From Mycobacterium gordonae (GTDB lineage: Bacteria > Actinomycetota > Actinomycetes > Mycobacteriales > Mycobacteriaceae): a stretch of DNA of 64,000 nucleotides. Positions within the stretch are counted from its first letter, which is position 1; each line of letters opens with the position of its first letter. The stretch is from contig NZ_CP070973.1 of assembly GCF_017086405.1 (NCBI RefSeq), positions 7,038,739-7,102,738 of the forward strand, given 5' to 3'. The position numbers and the translations under genes are program-made. Positions 17,024 to 25,418 of this stretch are shown here, piece by piece. The notes beneath the pieces were generated by a model that had not been told where the DNA came from, did not search any database, and saw only the letters and a program-made list of their open reading frames with translations.

Positions 17024-18778
17024 ATGACCGATACCGAGGTACGCGCCCTGCGTGAGGTGGTGCTCGACCAGCTCGGCACCGGCGAATCGCGGGCCTACAA
17101 GATGTGGCTGCCCCCGCTGGCCGACCCGACGCCGCTCAACGAGCTCGTCGCCCGCGACCGCCGGCAACCGTTGCGGTTTCCGCTCGGGATCATGGACGAG
17201 CCGCGCCGACACCTGCAGGACGTGTGGGGCGTCGACGTCTCGGGAGCGGGCGGCAATATCGCCATCGGGGGCGCGCCCCAGACTGGCAAGTCGACGCTGC
17301 TGCAGACACTCATCATGTCGGCGGCAGCCACCCACTCGCCACGCAACGTGCAGTTCTACTGCATCGACCTCGGCGGCGGCGGCCTGATCTACCTGGAGAA
17401 CCTGCCGCACGTCGGGGGCATCGCCAACCGCTCCGAGCCCGACAAGGTCCAGCGGGTGGTCGCCGAGATGCAGACCGTCATGCGGCAACGGGAGCAGATG
17501 TTCAAGGAGCACCGGGTGGGCTCGATGGCGATGTACCGCCAGCTGCGGGACGACCCGAACCAACCGGTCGCGGCCGACCCCTACGGCGACGTTTTTCTCG
17601 TCATCGACGGCTGGCCGGGGTTCGTCAGCGAGTTCAGCGAACTCGAGGGCGCGGTGCAGGACCTGGCCGCGCAGGGTCTGGCCTTCGGCGTACACGTCGT
17701 CATCTCCACGCCGCGATGGACGGAGCTGAAGTCACGCATCCGCGACTACCTCGGCACCAAGATCGAGTTCCGGCTCGGCGACGTCAACGAAACCCAGATC
17801 GACCGGATCACCAGGGAGATCCCCGCGAACCGTCCGGGCCGTGCGGTCTCGATGGAGAAACACCACCTGATGATCGGCGTGCCCCGATTCGACGGCGTGC
17901 ACAGCACCGAAAACCTGGTGGACGCCATCACCGCGGGGGTCAACCACATCGCGTCGCAGACCACCGAGAAAGCACCCCCGGTCCGGGTGTTGCCCGAGCG
18001 CATCCACCTCTTCGAACTCGACCCGAACCCGCCCGGCCCCGAGTCGGACTACCGCACCCGCTGGGAGGTTCCGATCGGGCTGCGAGAGACGGATCTGACG
18101 CCGGCCTACAGCCACATGCACTCCAACCCGCATCTGCTGATCTTCGGGGCGGCGAAATCCGGCAAGACCACCATCGCCCACGCCGTCGCGCGTGCGATCT
18201 GCGCCCGCAACAGTCCCGACCAGGTGCGGTTCATGCTCGCCGACTACCGCTCCGGCCTGCTGGACGCGGTGCCGCAATCGCACCTGCTGAAGGCCGGCGC
18301 CATCAACCGCAACAGCCAGAGCCTGGACGAGGCCGTGCAAGCGCTGGCGGTCAATCTCAAAAAGCGGCTGCCGCCTCCCGATCTGACGACCGCGCAACTG
18401 CGCTCGCGTTCGTGGTGGAATGGACCCGACATTGTGCTGTTAGTGGACGACTGGCACATGATCGTCGGCGCCGCCAGCGGCATGCCGCCGATGGCTCCGC
18501 TGGCTCCGCTATTACCGGCCGCGGCGGATATCGGACTGCACATCATTGTCACCTGCCAGATGAGCCAGGCGTACAAGGCCACGATGGACAAGTTCGTCGG
18601 CGCCGCTTTCGGGTCCGGCGCCCCGACGATGTTCCTCTCCGGCGAGAAACAGGAGTTCCCCTCCAGCGAGTTCAAAGTGAAGCGGCGGCCTCCTGGCCAG
18701 GCGTTTCTCGTGTCACCCGACGGAAAGGAGGTCATCCAGGCGCCCTACATCGAGCCCCCTGACGAGCTCCAAGAATAA
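17024..18778 (+). CDS. eccCb1: ESX-1 FtsK/SpoIIIE ATPase subunit EccCb1
   Basis: 584 residues from the ATG at 17024, chosen because AGGAGGA lies about 9 nt upstream; an in-frame upstream ATG at 16967 lies in the repeat element. It carries two ATPase domains: Walker A GAPQTGKS (Lys89) and GAAKSGKT (Lys381), with DDW in the last. This subunit recognises the C-terminal tail of EsxB. It ends PYIEPPDELQE, slightly shorter than the M. tuberculosis protein. Confidence 0.97.
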   Translation: MTDTEVRALREVVLDQLGTGESRAYKMWLPPLADPTPLNELVARDRRQPLRFPLGIMDEPRRHLQDVWGVDVSGAGGNIAIGGAPQTGKSTLLQTLIMSAAATHSPRNVQFYCIDLGGGGLIYLENLPHVGGIANRSEPDKVQRVVAEMQTVMRQREQMFKEHRVGSMAMYRQLRDDPNQPVAADPYGDVFLVIDGWPGFVSEFSELEGAVQDLAAQGLAFGVHVVISTPRWTELKSRIRDYLGTKIEFRLGDVNETQIDRITREIPANRPGRAVSMEKHHLMIGVPRFDGVHSTENLVDAITAGVNHIASQTTEKAPPVRVLPERIHLFELDPNPPGPESDYRTRWEVPIGLRETDLTPAYSHMHSNPHLLIFGAAKSGKTTIAHAVARAICARNSPDQVRFMLADYRSGLLDAVPQSHLLKAGAINRNSQSLDEAVQALAVNLKKRLPPPDLTTAQLRSRSWWNGPDIVLLVDDWHMIVGAASGMPPMAPLAPLLPAAADIGLHIIVTCQMSQAYKATMDKFVGAAFGSGAPTMFLSGEKQEFPSSEFKVKRRPPGQAFLVSPDGKEVIQAPYIEPPDELQE

Positions 18779-18938
18779 GTGCACGGACCACCCCCCACCC
18801 GCGGTTAGGATTATTTCAGCGCCAGATCGGGAGCTGAGGAATCCAGCCCCAGGGGGACGCTAAGCCACCGGCTATTCCGGCTATAAACGGCGAAGTTTAA
18901 ATCCGGACGACAAATACACCGGACATAACTGAACAAAT

Positions 18939-18953
18939 GGGAAAGCGTTTCCC
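18939..18953. promoter_or_regulatory. Dyad GGGAAA-GCG-TTTCCC upstream of PPE68
   Basis: A perfect 6-bp inverted repeat with a 3-nt centre, 45 bp before the PPE68 ATG. It lies in the 220-bp gap 18779-18998, where PE35 would normally stand. No PE-type ORF is present in either strand of the gap. The dyad could be an operator for the PPE68-esxB-esxA unit. Confidence 0.4.
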
Positions 18954-18998
18954 GCACCGGTGTAAACGCCGAACAGGAACCAGAGGGGAGTTGATCAC

Positions 18999-20096
18999 AT
19001 GTTTTGGCACGCCATGCCTCCGGAGCTGAATACCGCACGGCTGATGGCCGGAGCAGGTCCCGCTCCCATGCTGGCCGCCGCCATGGGCTGGCAGGCACTC
19101 TCCGCGGCACTGGACGCCCAGGCCGTCGAGTTGACCGCGCGGCTGAACTCACTTGGCGAGGCGTGGACCGGCGGGAGCAGCGACAAGGCGATCGCCAATG
19201 CCCAGCAGATGATTCCGTGGCTGCAGACCGCGTCGACGCAGGCGAAGACCCGGGGTATGCAGGCGACCGCGCAGGCCGCCTCCTATACCCAGGCGATGGC
19301 GACCACGCCGTCGTTGCCGGAGATCGCGATGAACCACGTCACCACCGCGGTGCTGACGGCCACCAACTTCTTCGGCATCAACACGATCCCGATCGCGCTG
19401 AACGAGATCGACTACTTCGTGCGCATGTGGCTGCAGGCCGCGCTCGCAATGGACGTCTACCAGGCCGAGACGCTGGCCAACACGATGTTCGACCAGATCG
19501 AGCCGATGGCGGCGATCCTCGACCCGGGGATGAGTCAGAGCATGGGGTCGACCCCGATGTTGGCGATGCCGAGCAGCCTCACCGCGAGCCAGCTGCAGGC
19601 CACGGCGGGGCAGGTCGCGGAACTGAGCGGCCCGATGCAGCAACTCGCCCAGCCGGCGCAGCAAATGACCTCGATGTTCGGCCAGATGGGCAGCAGCTCA
19701 GGTGGCCCCGGAGCCGGACTCGGCGACGACGGAGCTCAGATGGGCCTGCTCGGCGCTAGCCCGCTGTCCAACCACCCCCTGGCGGGTGGGTCAGGCGCGA
19801 GTGTCGGCGCGGGACTGCTGCGCGGCGACGCGCTGCCCGGTGCCGGTGGCACCTTGGCCCGCACGCCCTTGATGACCGGCCTGATCGACAAGCCCGTCGG
19901 CCCCGCGATGATGCCGGCGGCAGCCGCCGGCGAGTCCGCCACCAGCGGTGCTGCCCCAGTGGGTGCGGGCGCCATGGGCCAGGGCGCGCATGGCGGTGGC
20001 GGTAGCTCCCGACCGGGCCTGGCGGCCCCCGCGCCGCTCGCCCAGGACCGCGAGGAACAAGAAGACGACCTGTGGGACGACGAGGACGACTGGTGA
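18999..20096 (+). CDS. PPE68: PPE family protein PPE68
   Basis: 365 residues (M. tuberculosis 368). The N-terminal PPE domain carries the motif in MFWHAMPPELNTARL and a WxG-like GEAWTGG turn. The C-terminal tail is Gly/Ala-rich and ends strongly acidic (EEQEDDLWDDEDDW). GAGGGGA precedes the ATG. PPE68 is an ESX-1 membrane/wall-associated protein that normally pairs with PE35. Here it is the first gene after eccCb1 and has no adjacent PE partner. Confidence 0.96.
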   Translation: MFWHAMPPELNTARLMAGAGPAPMLAAAMGWQALSAALDAQAVELTARLNSLGEAWTGGSSDKAIANAQQMIPWLQTASTQAKTRGMQATAQAASYTQAMATTPSLPEIAMNHVTTAVLTATNFFGINTIPIALNEIDYFVRMWLQAALAMDVYQAETLANTMFDQIEPMAAILDPGMSQSMGSTPMLAMPSSLTASQLQATAGQVAELSGPMQQLAQPAQQMTSMFGQMGSSSGGPGAGLGDDGAQMGLLGASPLSNHPLAGGSGASVGAGLLRGDALPGAGGTLARTPLMTGLIDKPVGPAMMPAAAAGESATSGAAPVGAGAMGQGAHGGGGSSRPGLAAPAPLAQDREEQEDDLWDDEDDW

Positions 20097-20187
20097 CCGG
20101 CCCACAGCCACAACAGACTTCCCGGCCAACCGGGCCGGAAGACTTGCCAACCACGGCGAGGAATGGAAAGAGAGAAAGTAGTCCAGC

Positions 20188-20490
20188 ATGGCAGAGATGA
20201 AGACTGATGCCGCTGCCCTCGCGCAAGAGGCAGGTAACTTCGAGCGAATCTCCAGCGATCTGAAGACCCAGATCGACCAGATCGAGTCCACCGCGGGTTC
20301 ACTGCAGGCTCAGTGGCGCGGTGTCGCCGGCCAGGCAGCCCAGGCCGCCGTCGTGCGCTTCCAGGAAGCCGCCAACAAGCAGAAGGCCGAGCTCGACGAG
20401 ATCTCGACCAACATCCGTCAGGCCGGCGTTCAGTACCAGCGTGCCGACGAGGAGCAGCAGCAGGCGCTGTCCTCGCAAATGGGCATCTGA
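20188..20490 (+). CDS. esxB: ESX-1 substrate EsxB (CFP-10)
   Basis: 100-residue WXG100 protein, nearly identical to M. tuberculosis CFP-10. The WxG turn has Trp43 (QWRG). The C-terminal secretion signal YxxxD is Tyr83-Asp87 (YQRAD), followed by QALSSQMGI. The final residue is Ile rather than Phe. It forms the secreted heterodimer with EsxA. GAGAGAAAG lies upstream of the ATG. Confidence 0.98.
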   Translation: MAEMKTDAAALAQEAGNFERISSDLKTQIDQIESTAGSLQAQWRGVAGQAAQAAVVRFQEAANKQKAELDEISTNIRQAGVQYQRADEEQQQALSSQMGI

Positions 20491-20530
20491 CAGAAATCCC
20501 CCAAATACCACCAGAAAACGGAGCAACGAC

Positions 20531-20818
20531 ATGACAGAACAGCAGTGGAATTTCGCCGGCATCGAGGCCGCGGCCAGCACCATCCAGGGAAACGTGTCCA
20601 GCATTCACTCCCTGCTCGACGAGGGTAAGCAGTCGCTGACCAAGCTCGCCGCGGCGTGGGGTGGTAGCGGTTCGGAGTCCTACCAGAGCGTTCAGCAGAA
20701 GTGGGACGGCACCGCTCAGGAGCTCAACACCTCCCTGCAGAACCTGGCCCGGACGATCAGCGAGGCCAGCCAGGCCATGCAGTCGACCGAGGGCAGCGTG
20801 ACCGGATTGTTCGCATAA
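20531..20818 (+). CDS. esxA: ESX-1 substrate EsxA (ESAT-6)
   Basis: 95-residue WXG100 protein (MTEQQWNFAGIEAAAS at the N-terminus, Trp43-Gly-Gly turn, GSVTGLFA at the C-terminus), the same length as ESAT-6. It lies 40 bp after esxB and is surely co-transcribed with it. It is the main ESX-1 effector, linked to membrane disruption. A large hairpin follows the stop. Confidence 0.98.
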   Translation: MTEQQWNFAGIEAAASTIQGNVSSIHSLLDEGKQSLTKLAAAWGGSGSESYQSVQQKWDGTAQELNTSLQNLARTISEASQAMQSTEGSVTGLFA

Positions 20819-20845
20819 GAAGCGTCTCTATACGCGTAGAATCTC

Positions 20846-20904
20846 GAAGCACGAGATCGGGCGAGTTCAACCCATCCGGGGGATCTCGCCCCTTCTCGTG
20901 CTTC
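20846..20904 (+). terminator. Large hairpin between esxA and espI
   Basis: An 11-bp outer stem (20846-20856 with 20894-20904) is separated by a 2x2 internal loop from a perfect 7-bp inner stem (GGGCGAG 20859-20865, CTCGCCC 20885-20891) with a 19-nt apical loop. It lies 28 nt after the esxA stop and 31 nt before the espI ATG. It is a likely terminator, attenuator or 3' stabiliser that sets esxBA apart from espI-eccD1. Confidence 0.75.
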
Positions 20905-20934
20905 CCTCATTTGGCGAACTTCTGAGAGGTTCTC

Positions 20935-22974
20935 ATGCCGGCCGACTATGACAAGCTCTTTCGGCCCGCCGAGGATTCCGACCTTCCCGACGACGATGCC
21001 GGACAAAGCTTCTTCGACCCGAATGCGTCGTTCGCCGGCCCACCTGCCGTCAACGGCGACGCCGGGGCTGCCCCCGATTGGTCGCAGCCGCCGCCACCTC
21101 CCCCCGTTGCGCTAGAGCCGCCTCCTCCCCCACCACCCGTGCTACCGCCGATGCCCATCGGCGGCCCAACTCCTGCGCCGCCCGAGCCGCCGCCGTTGCC
21201 ACCGCGGGTCGACGTCGAGCCGCCGCCGGCCGCGGCTCCGGCGAGCGGGCCCACCGCGGCGGGGCCCAAGTCTCCCCTGCCGCCGATGCCCATCGGCGGT
21301 CCGCCGCCGCCGCCCCCGCCTGCACTCCCGGAGTTCACCCCGGAGCCACCGTCCGTCGCGCCGCCGGCTGCGACCGAGCCTGAACCGGTTATCCCTGAAC
21401 CGACGCCCAAGCCGGCCCGGCCCCCGATGCCGATCGGCGGACCACCACCCGCGCCACCGGCGCCACCGGCACCGCCCGCACCGCCCGCACCGCCCGCGCC
21501 GCGCGAACCCGCACCACCGCCCCCGCGTGAACCCGCACCACCGCCCCCGCCCACCGCGTCCGCGCCGAGGCCGCGAGACCGCTCCTCCACCCCGATGCCG
21601 GTCAACGCACCAACTCGTAACGCGCCACCCGGGCGGCCCGAGACAGTTCGCCGAGTACCCCCGCCAGGACCGCCTCCACAACCCCCGCCGCCCCCGCCGG
21701 CGGCCGAAGCGCCACCGGCCACCGGGCGCCGCCGTCACCGTTATCTTCCTGACCCGGAGTCCGGAGAAGCCGATCCGCAGGCCGGCACCTACTTCCGAGT
21801 CCCGATGCCGGCCGCGCCCAAACCGAAACCGGGACATCCGCCGACGGCGCAGCCACCCCGGCAGGGCGGCCGGCGCCGGGCTCCCTCTGGTCCGATCCCG
21901 GTGCGGCCGCGGCCGGCACCCGGGTTCGTCGAACCCAGACCGGTACCAGCACCCGCGCAACCCACACCAGCGGCACCGATGCCCGCGGGAGCGCCGCCGG
22001 CCCCGGCTCGACCTACTGCTCCGGCGCCGGTACAACCGCCGATGGCGCCCGTCGCGGTGCCCGAGCCGAGACAGCCCCCGCCCAGGCCAACCAAACATGT
22101 GCCGCAGCGGGGTTGGCGACGCGCGCTCTACAAATTCACCCGGATCAACGCCGGACTCTCCCGCGAGGAGAAGTACGAACTGGAGTTGCGGGCGCGGGTC
22201 AGCCGCCAGCCCCGTGGCTCGTATCAGATCGGAATGCTCGGCCTCAAGGGCGGCGTCGGCAAGACGACCACGACGGTCACCCTGGGCACGATGCTGGCCC
22301 AAGTACGCGGCGACCGGATCCTGGTCCTTGACGCCGACCCCGGCTGCGGCAACCTGGCCGAGCGCGCGGGTCGCACCTCGTCGTCGTCCATCGTGGACCT
22401 GGTGGCCGACGAGAATCTGTCGCATTACAACGATGTCCGGGCACATACCAGCGTCAATGCCCACAACCTCGAGATCCTGCCGACCGCGGAGTACACCACC
22501 GCCCAGCGCGGACTCAGCGGCGAGGACCTGCGTTTCGCGGTCGACACCGTCTCGAAGTTCTACAACCTGGTGCTGGCAGACTGCGGGCCCGGCCTGTTCG
22601 ACCCGGTAACGCGGGGCGTACTGGAGACGGCGTCGGCGATCGTGATCGTGACGAATGTGTCCCTGGACAGTGCGCGGCAAGCCGAGAGCGCCCTCGAATG
22701 GTTGCGTAACAACGGCTACCAGGATCTACTCAGCCGTGTCGTCGTCGTCGTCAATCACGTCGCGGTTGGCGAAACCAACGTCGCGGAGAAGAAGTTGGTG
22801 AGACAGTTCCAACAGCTGGTCAAACCGAACCGGGTAGTGCTGCTGCCCTGGGACAAGCACATCGCGGAAGGTACTGAGATTCACCTCGACCGGCTCAGCC
22901 CCGTCTACAAACGGCGGGTGCTCGAGCTGGCCGCGGCTCTGTCCGACGATTTTGAAAGGGCTGGACGTCGTTGA
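20935..22974 (+). CDS. espI: ESX-1 secretion-associated ATPase EspI
   Basis: 679 residues (M. tuberculosis 666). Residues about 1-385 are Pro-rich with repeated PPMPIGGPPP units. The C-terminal half is a ParA/MinD-type ATPase with LKGGVGKTT around Lys443. In M. tuberculosis EspI is needed to lower ESX-1 activity when ATP is low. The stop overlaps the eccD1 TTG start (TTGA). It is a paralogue of the proteins at 4722-6050 and 41236-42237. Confidence 0.95.
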   Translation: MPADYDKLFRPAEDSDLPDDDAGQSFFDPNASFAGPPAVNGDAGAAPDWSQPPPPPPVALEPPPPPPPVLPPMPIGGPTPAPPEPPPLPPRVDVEPPPAAAPASGPTAAGPKSPLPPMPIGGPPPPPPPALPEFTPEPPSVAPPAATEPEPVIPEPTPKPARPPMPIGGPPPAPPAPPAPPAPPAPPAPREPAPPPPREPAPPPPPTASAPRPRDRSSTPMPVNAPTRNAPPGRPETVRRVPPPGPPPQPPPPPPAAEAPPATGRRRHRYLPDPESGEADPQAGTYFRVPMPAAPKPKPGHPPTAQPPRQGGRRRAPSGPIPVRPRPAPGFVEPRPVPAPAQPTPAAPMPAGAPPAPARPTAPAPVQPPMAPVAVPEPRQPPPRPTKHVPQRGWRRALYKFTRINAGLSREEKYELELRARVSRQPRGSYQIGMLGLKGGVGKTTTTVTLGTMLAQVRGDRILVLDADPGCGNLAERAGRTSSSSIVDLVADENLSHYNDVRAHTSVNAHNLEILPTAEYTTAQRGLSGEDLRFAVDTVSKFYNLVLADCGPGLFDPVTRGVLETASAIVIVTNVSLDSARQAESALEWLRNNGYQDLLSRVVVVVNHVAVGETNVAEKKLVRQFQQLVKPNRVVLLPWDKHIAEGTEIHLDRLSPVYKRRVLELAAALSDDFERAGRR

Positions 22975-24506
22975 GCGCACCTGCTGTAGCTGCCGGCTCG
23001 ACCGCCGCGGGGGCTGCCCCCGCCCGGCCCGCGACCACACGCGTCACCATCCTCACCGGTAGACGGATGACCGATCTGGTGCTGCCGGCCACGACGCCGA
23101 TGGGCATCTACATCGACGAAACCGTCTCGGTGCTGGCCGATCTGCTGGAAGACACCCCGGCCGATGTACTGGCCGGGTTCGACTTCGACGCGCAGGGAGT
23201 CTGGACTTTCGCCCGGCCCGGTTCCCCGCCACTGAAGCTCGACCAGTCACTCGACGAGGCCGGAGTGGTCGACGGATCGTTACTGACGCTGGTCTCAGCC
23301 AGCCGGACCGAGCGATACCGCCCGCTGGTCGAAGACGTCATCGACGCGATCGCGGTACTCGACGAATCACCCGAATTCGACCGGACGGCTGTCGATCGCT
23401 TCATCGCCGTCGCGATCCCGATCTTGACCCTGCCCATCACCGCCGTCGCGATGCGGGCCTGGTGGGTCACCGGGCGCCACTGGTATTGGCCGGTGGCGAT
23501 GGCGGTGGTCGCGGTCCTGATTCTGGTGGCCTCCTTCGTGGCAAAGCGGTTCTACCAGCGTGCCGACCTCTCCGAATGCCTGCTGATCGCGGCATACCCT
23601 CTGCTGGCCACCGCTGCCGCCATCGCCGTCCCGTTGCCGCGGGGCGCCGGCACGCTCGGGGCGCCGCAGCTGGCCGCGGCCGCCACCGCGGTGTTGTTCC
23701 TGACTTTGGCGGTGCGCGGCGGTCCGCGCCATCGTCACGAGGTGGGCTCGTTCGTCGTCATCGCGACGATCGCGGTGATCGCCGCCTCGGTGGCTACCGG
23801 CTACGGCTACCAGCGGTGGGTGCCGGCGGGGGCCATCGCGTTGGGGCTGTTCGTAATCACCACCGCGGCCAAGCTGACCGTCGCTGTCGCCCGCATAGCG
23901 TTGCCGCCGATCCCGGTGCCGGGCGAGACCGTCGACAACGAGGAACTGCTCGACCCGGTGACCGCCGACGAGTCCACCAACGACGAGACGCCCACCTGGC
24001 AGGCCATCATTGCGTCGGTGCCGGCATCCGCGACGCGTCTGACCGAGCGGAGCAAGCTCGCTAAGCAACTGCTGATCGGCTACGTGACCGCGGGTGCGGT
24101 GATTCTGGCCTGCGGCGCGATCGCGGTAGTGGTCCACGGACACTTCTTCCCGCACAGCCTGGTGGTGGCCGGTCTGCTCACTGTGCTGTCCGGATTCCGA
24201 TCGCGGCTCTACGTCGACCGTTGGTGCGCCTGGGCGTTGCTGGCGGCGACCGTCGCGATTCCGACCGGCCTGACCGTCCGGCTCAGCCTCTGGTACCCGC
24301 AGTGGGCATGGCTGATTTTGGCCGGCTACCTGGCGCTGTTCGTGATCGCGTTGCTGATCACCAGCGCCATGGCCCCGGTTCGCCGGCTGTCTCCGGTGAT
24401 GAAGCGCATCTCCGAGCTGATCGACGGTGCGGTGGTCGCCTCGATCATCCCGCTGCTGCTGTGGATCACCGGCGTCTACGACATGGTGCGCAACCTGCGC
24501 TTCTAG
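22971..24506 (+). CDS. eccD1: ESX-1 membrane channel protein EccD1
   Basis: 511 residues from a TTG overlapping the espI stop. A ubiquitin-like N-terminal domain (about 20-105, TTRVTILTGRRMTDLVLP) is followed by 11 or so membrane helices from residue 140 to the end. EccD forms the membrane-embedded vestibule of the ESX core. The stop TAG shares the palindrome CTAG with the stop of the convergent espJ. Confidence 0.97.
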   Translation: MSAPAVAAGSTAAGAAPARPATTRVTILTGRRMTDLVLPATTPMGIYIDETVSVLADLLEDTPADVLAGFDFDAQGVWTFARPGSPPLKLDQSLDEAGVVDGSLLTLVSASRTERYRPLVEDVIDAIAVLDESPEFDRTAVDRFIAVAIPILTLPITAVAMRAWWVTGRHWYWPVAMAVVAVLILVASFVAKRFYQRADLSECLLIAAYPLLATAAAIAVPLPRGAGTLGAPQLAAAATAVLFLTLAVRGGPRHRHEVGSFVVIATIAVIAASVATGYGYQRWVPAGAIALGLFVITTAAKLTVAVARIALPPIPVPGETVDNEELLDPVTADESTNDETPTWQAIIASVPASATRLTERSKLAKQLLIGYVTAGAVILACGAIAVVVHGHFFPHSLVVAGLLTVLSGFRSRLYVDRWCAWALLAATVAIPTGLTVRLSLWYPQWAWLILAGYLALFVIALLITSAMAPVRRLSPVMKRISELIDGAVVASIIPLLLWITGVYDMVRNLRF

Positions 24507-25312
24507 ATCGGGGCTGCGACCGAACCCGCCGCCGGCGTGCCGCCCCCAGCGGCCTGCACCGGCGCGCTGACCAACGTGGCGCTGCCCGCTGCGGCGCCGT
24601 CCGCTGCCGGAGCGTCGCCCTCACCCTTGCCGTCGTCGTCTTTCGTCTCTTCGTCTGCGGGCTTGGTGTCACTCGCGAGCTGAGCGGAGCTGCCGCCGCT
24701 CTGGCCCGCCTGCGATGCGGCCTGCTGGATGCTCTGGCCTACCTGCTGGCCCATAGGCGCCATCTGCTGTGCCAGCGGCGCGAGTTGCACCAGCTGCGGG
24801 ATGGTCGCGGCGATCTGCGGGGACAGCGCTGCGGCCTGAGCACTGGCCGCCGCGCCGACTTGCGACACCGCCCCCCCGGAGGCGGCGGCACCGACCAATT
24901 GCTGCGCCGCGCCGGCCGGGCCGCCGAGCATTGCGGCGGCCGCACCCGCGCCGGCACCGAGCGCTCCACTGGACTGGCCGGTCATGGCTGTCGCCACGTT
25001 GGCGCTCAGCGACTGCCCCTCCTCGCCGAACCCGTACTGAGCAAGCGCCTGTCCCAGTGATTGATCGGCCCGGGTGTAGATGTCGGCAGCAGCGCTCATG
25101 CTGCTCGCGGTGCGCTTCAGGGAGGCGGTGACTCCGGGCAGGCCCTCGCTGACGAGTGACTCGATGCCGGGCATGGTCTGGTTGATCGCCGCCGACATCG
25201 CGTCCGAGCCCGTCACGGTCATCGGCGCCGGCGGAGCCGGGAAAACCAGTTCACCGAGTTTGCTCGCTGCGGCGATCAAGCGGCCGGGATCAACGGCAAG
25301 CGGTTCCGCCAT
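24503..25312 (-). CDS. espJ: ESX-1 secretion-associated protein EspJ (reversed relative to H37Rv)
   Basis: 269 residues from the ATG at 25312 with GAAGGGA upstream. The N-terminus (MAEPLAVDPGRLIAAASKL, then INQTMPGIESLVSEGLPGV) matches EspJ/Rv3878. The rest is Ala/Gln/Gly-rich, with a charged stretch near the end. In H37Rv espJ runs in the same direction as eccD1. Here it runs opposite, so its stop overlaps that of eccD1 by 4 bp, and it follows espK by 106 bp on the same strand. Confidence 0.92.
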   Translation of the reverse strand: MAEPLAVDPGRLIAAASKLGELVFPAPPAPMTVTGSDAMSAAINQTMPGIESLVSEGLPGVTASLKRTASSMSAAADIYTRADQSLGQALAQYGFGEEGQSLSANVATAMTGQSSGALGAGAGAAAAMLGGPAGAAQQLVGAAASGGAVSQVGAAASAQAAALSPQIAATIPQLVQLAPLAQQMAPMGQQVGQSIQQAASQAGQSGGSSAQLASDTKPADEETKDDDGKGEGDAPAADGAAAGSATLVSAPVQAAGGGTPAAGSVAAPI

Positions 25313-25418
25313 CACAGCGTCCCTTCTCTACGTTTCCCATCGGGAAAATTTTACCCGCTCTGCCGGAGCGCTCAGTGCGGCAATTTGTCGAGGTTTGCCA
25401 GCCGTGCGCCGCGGGCGC

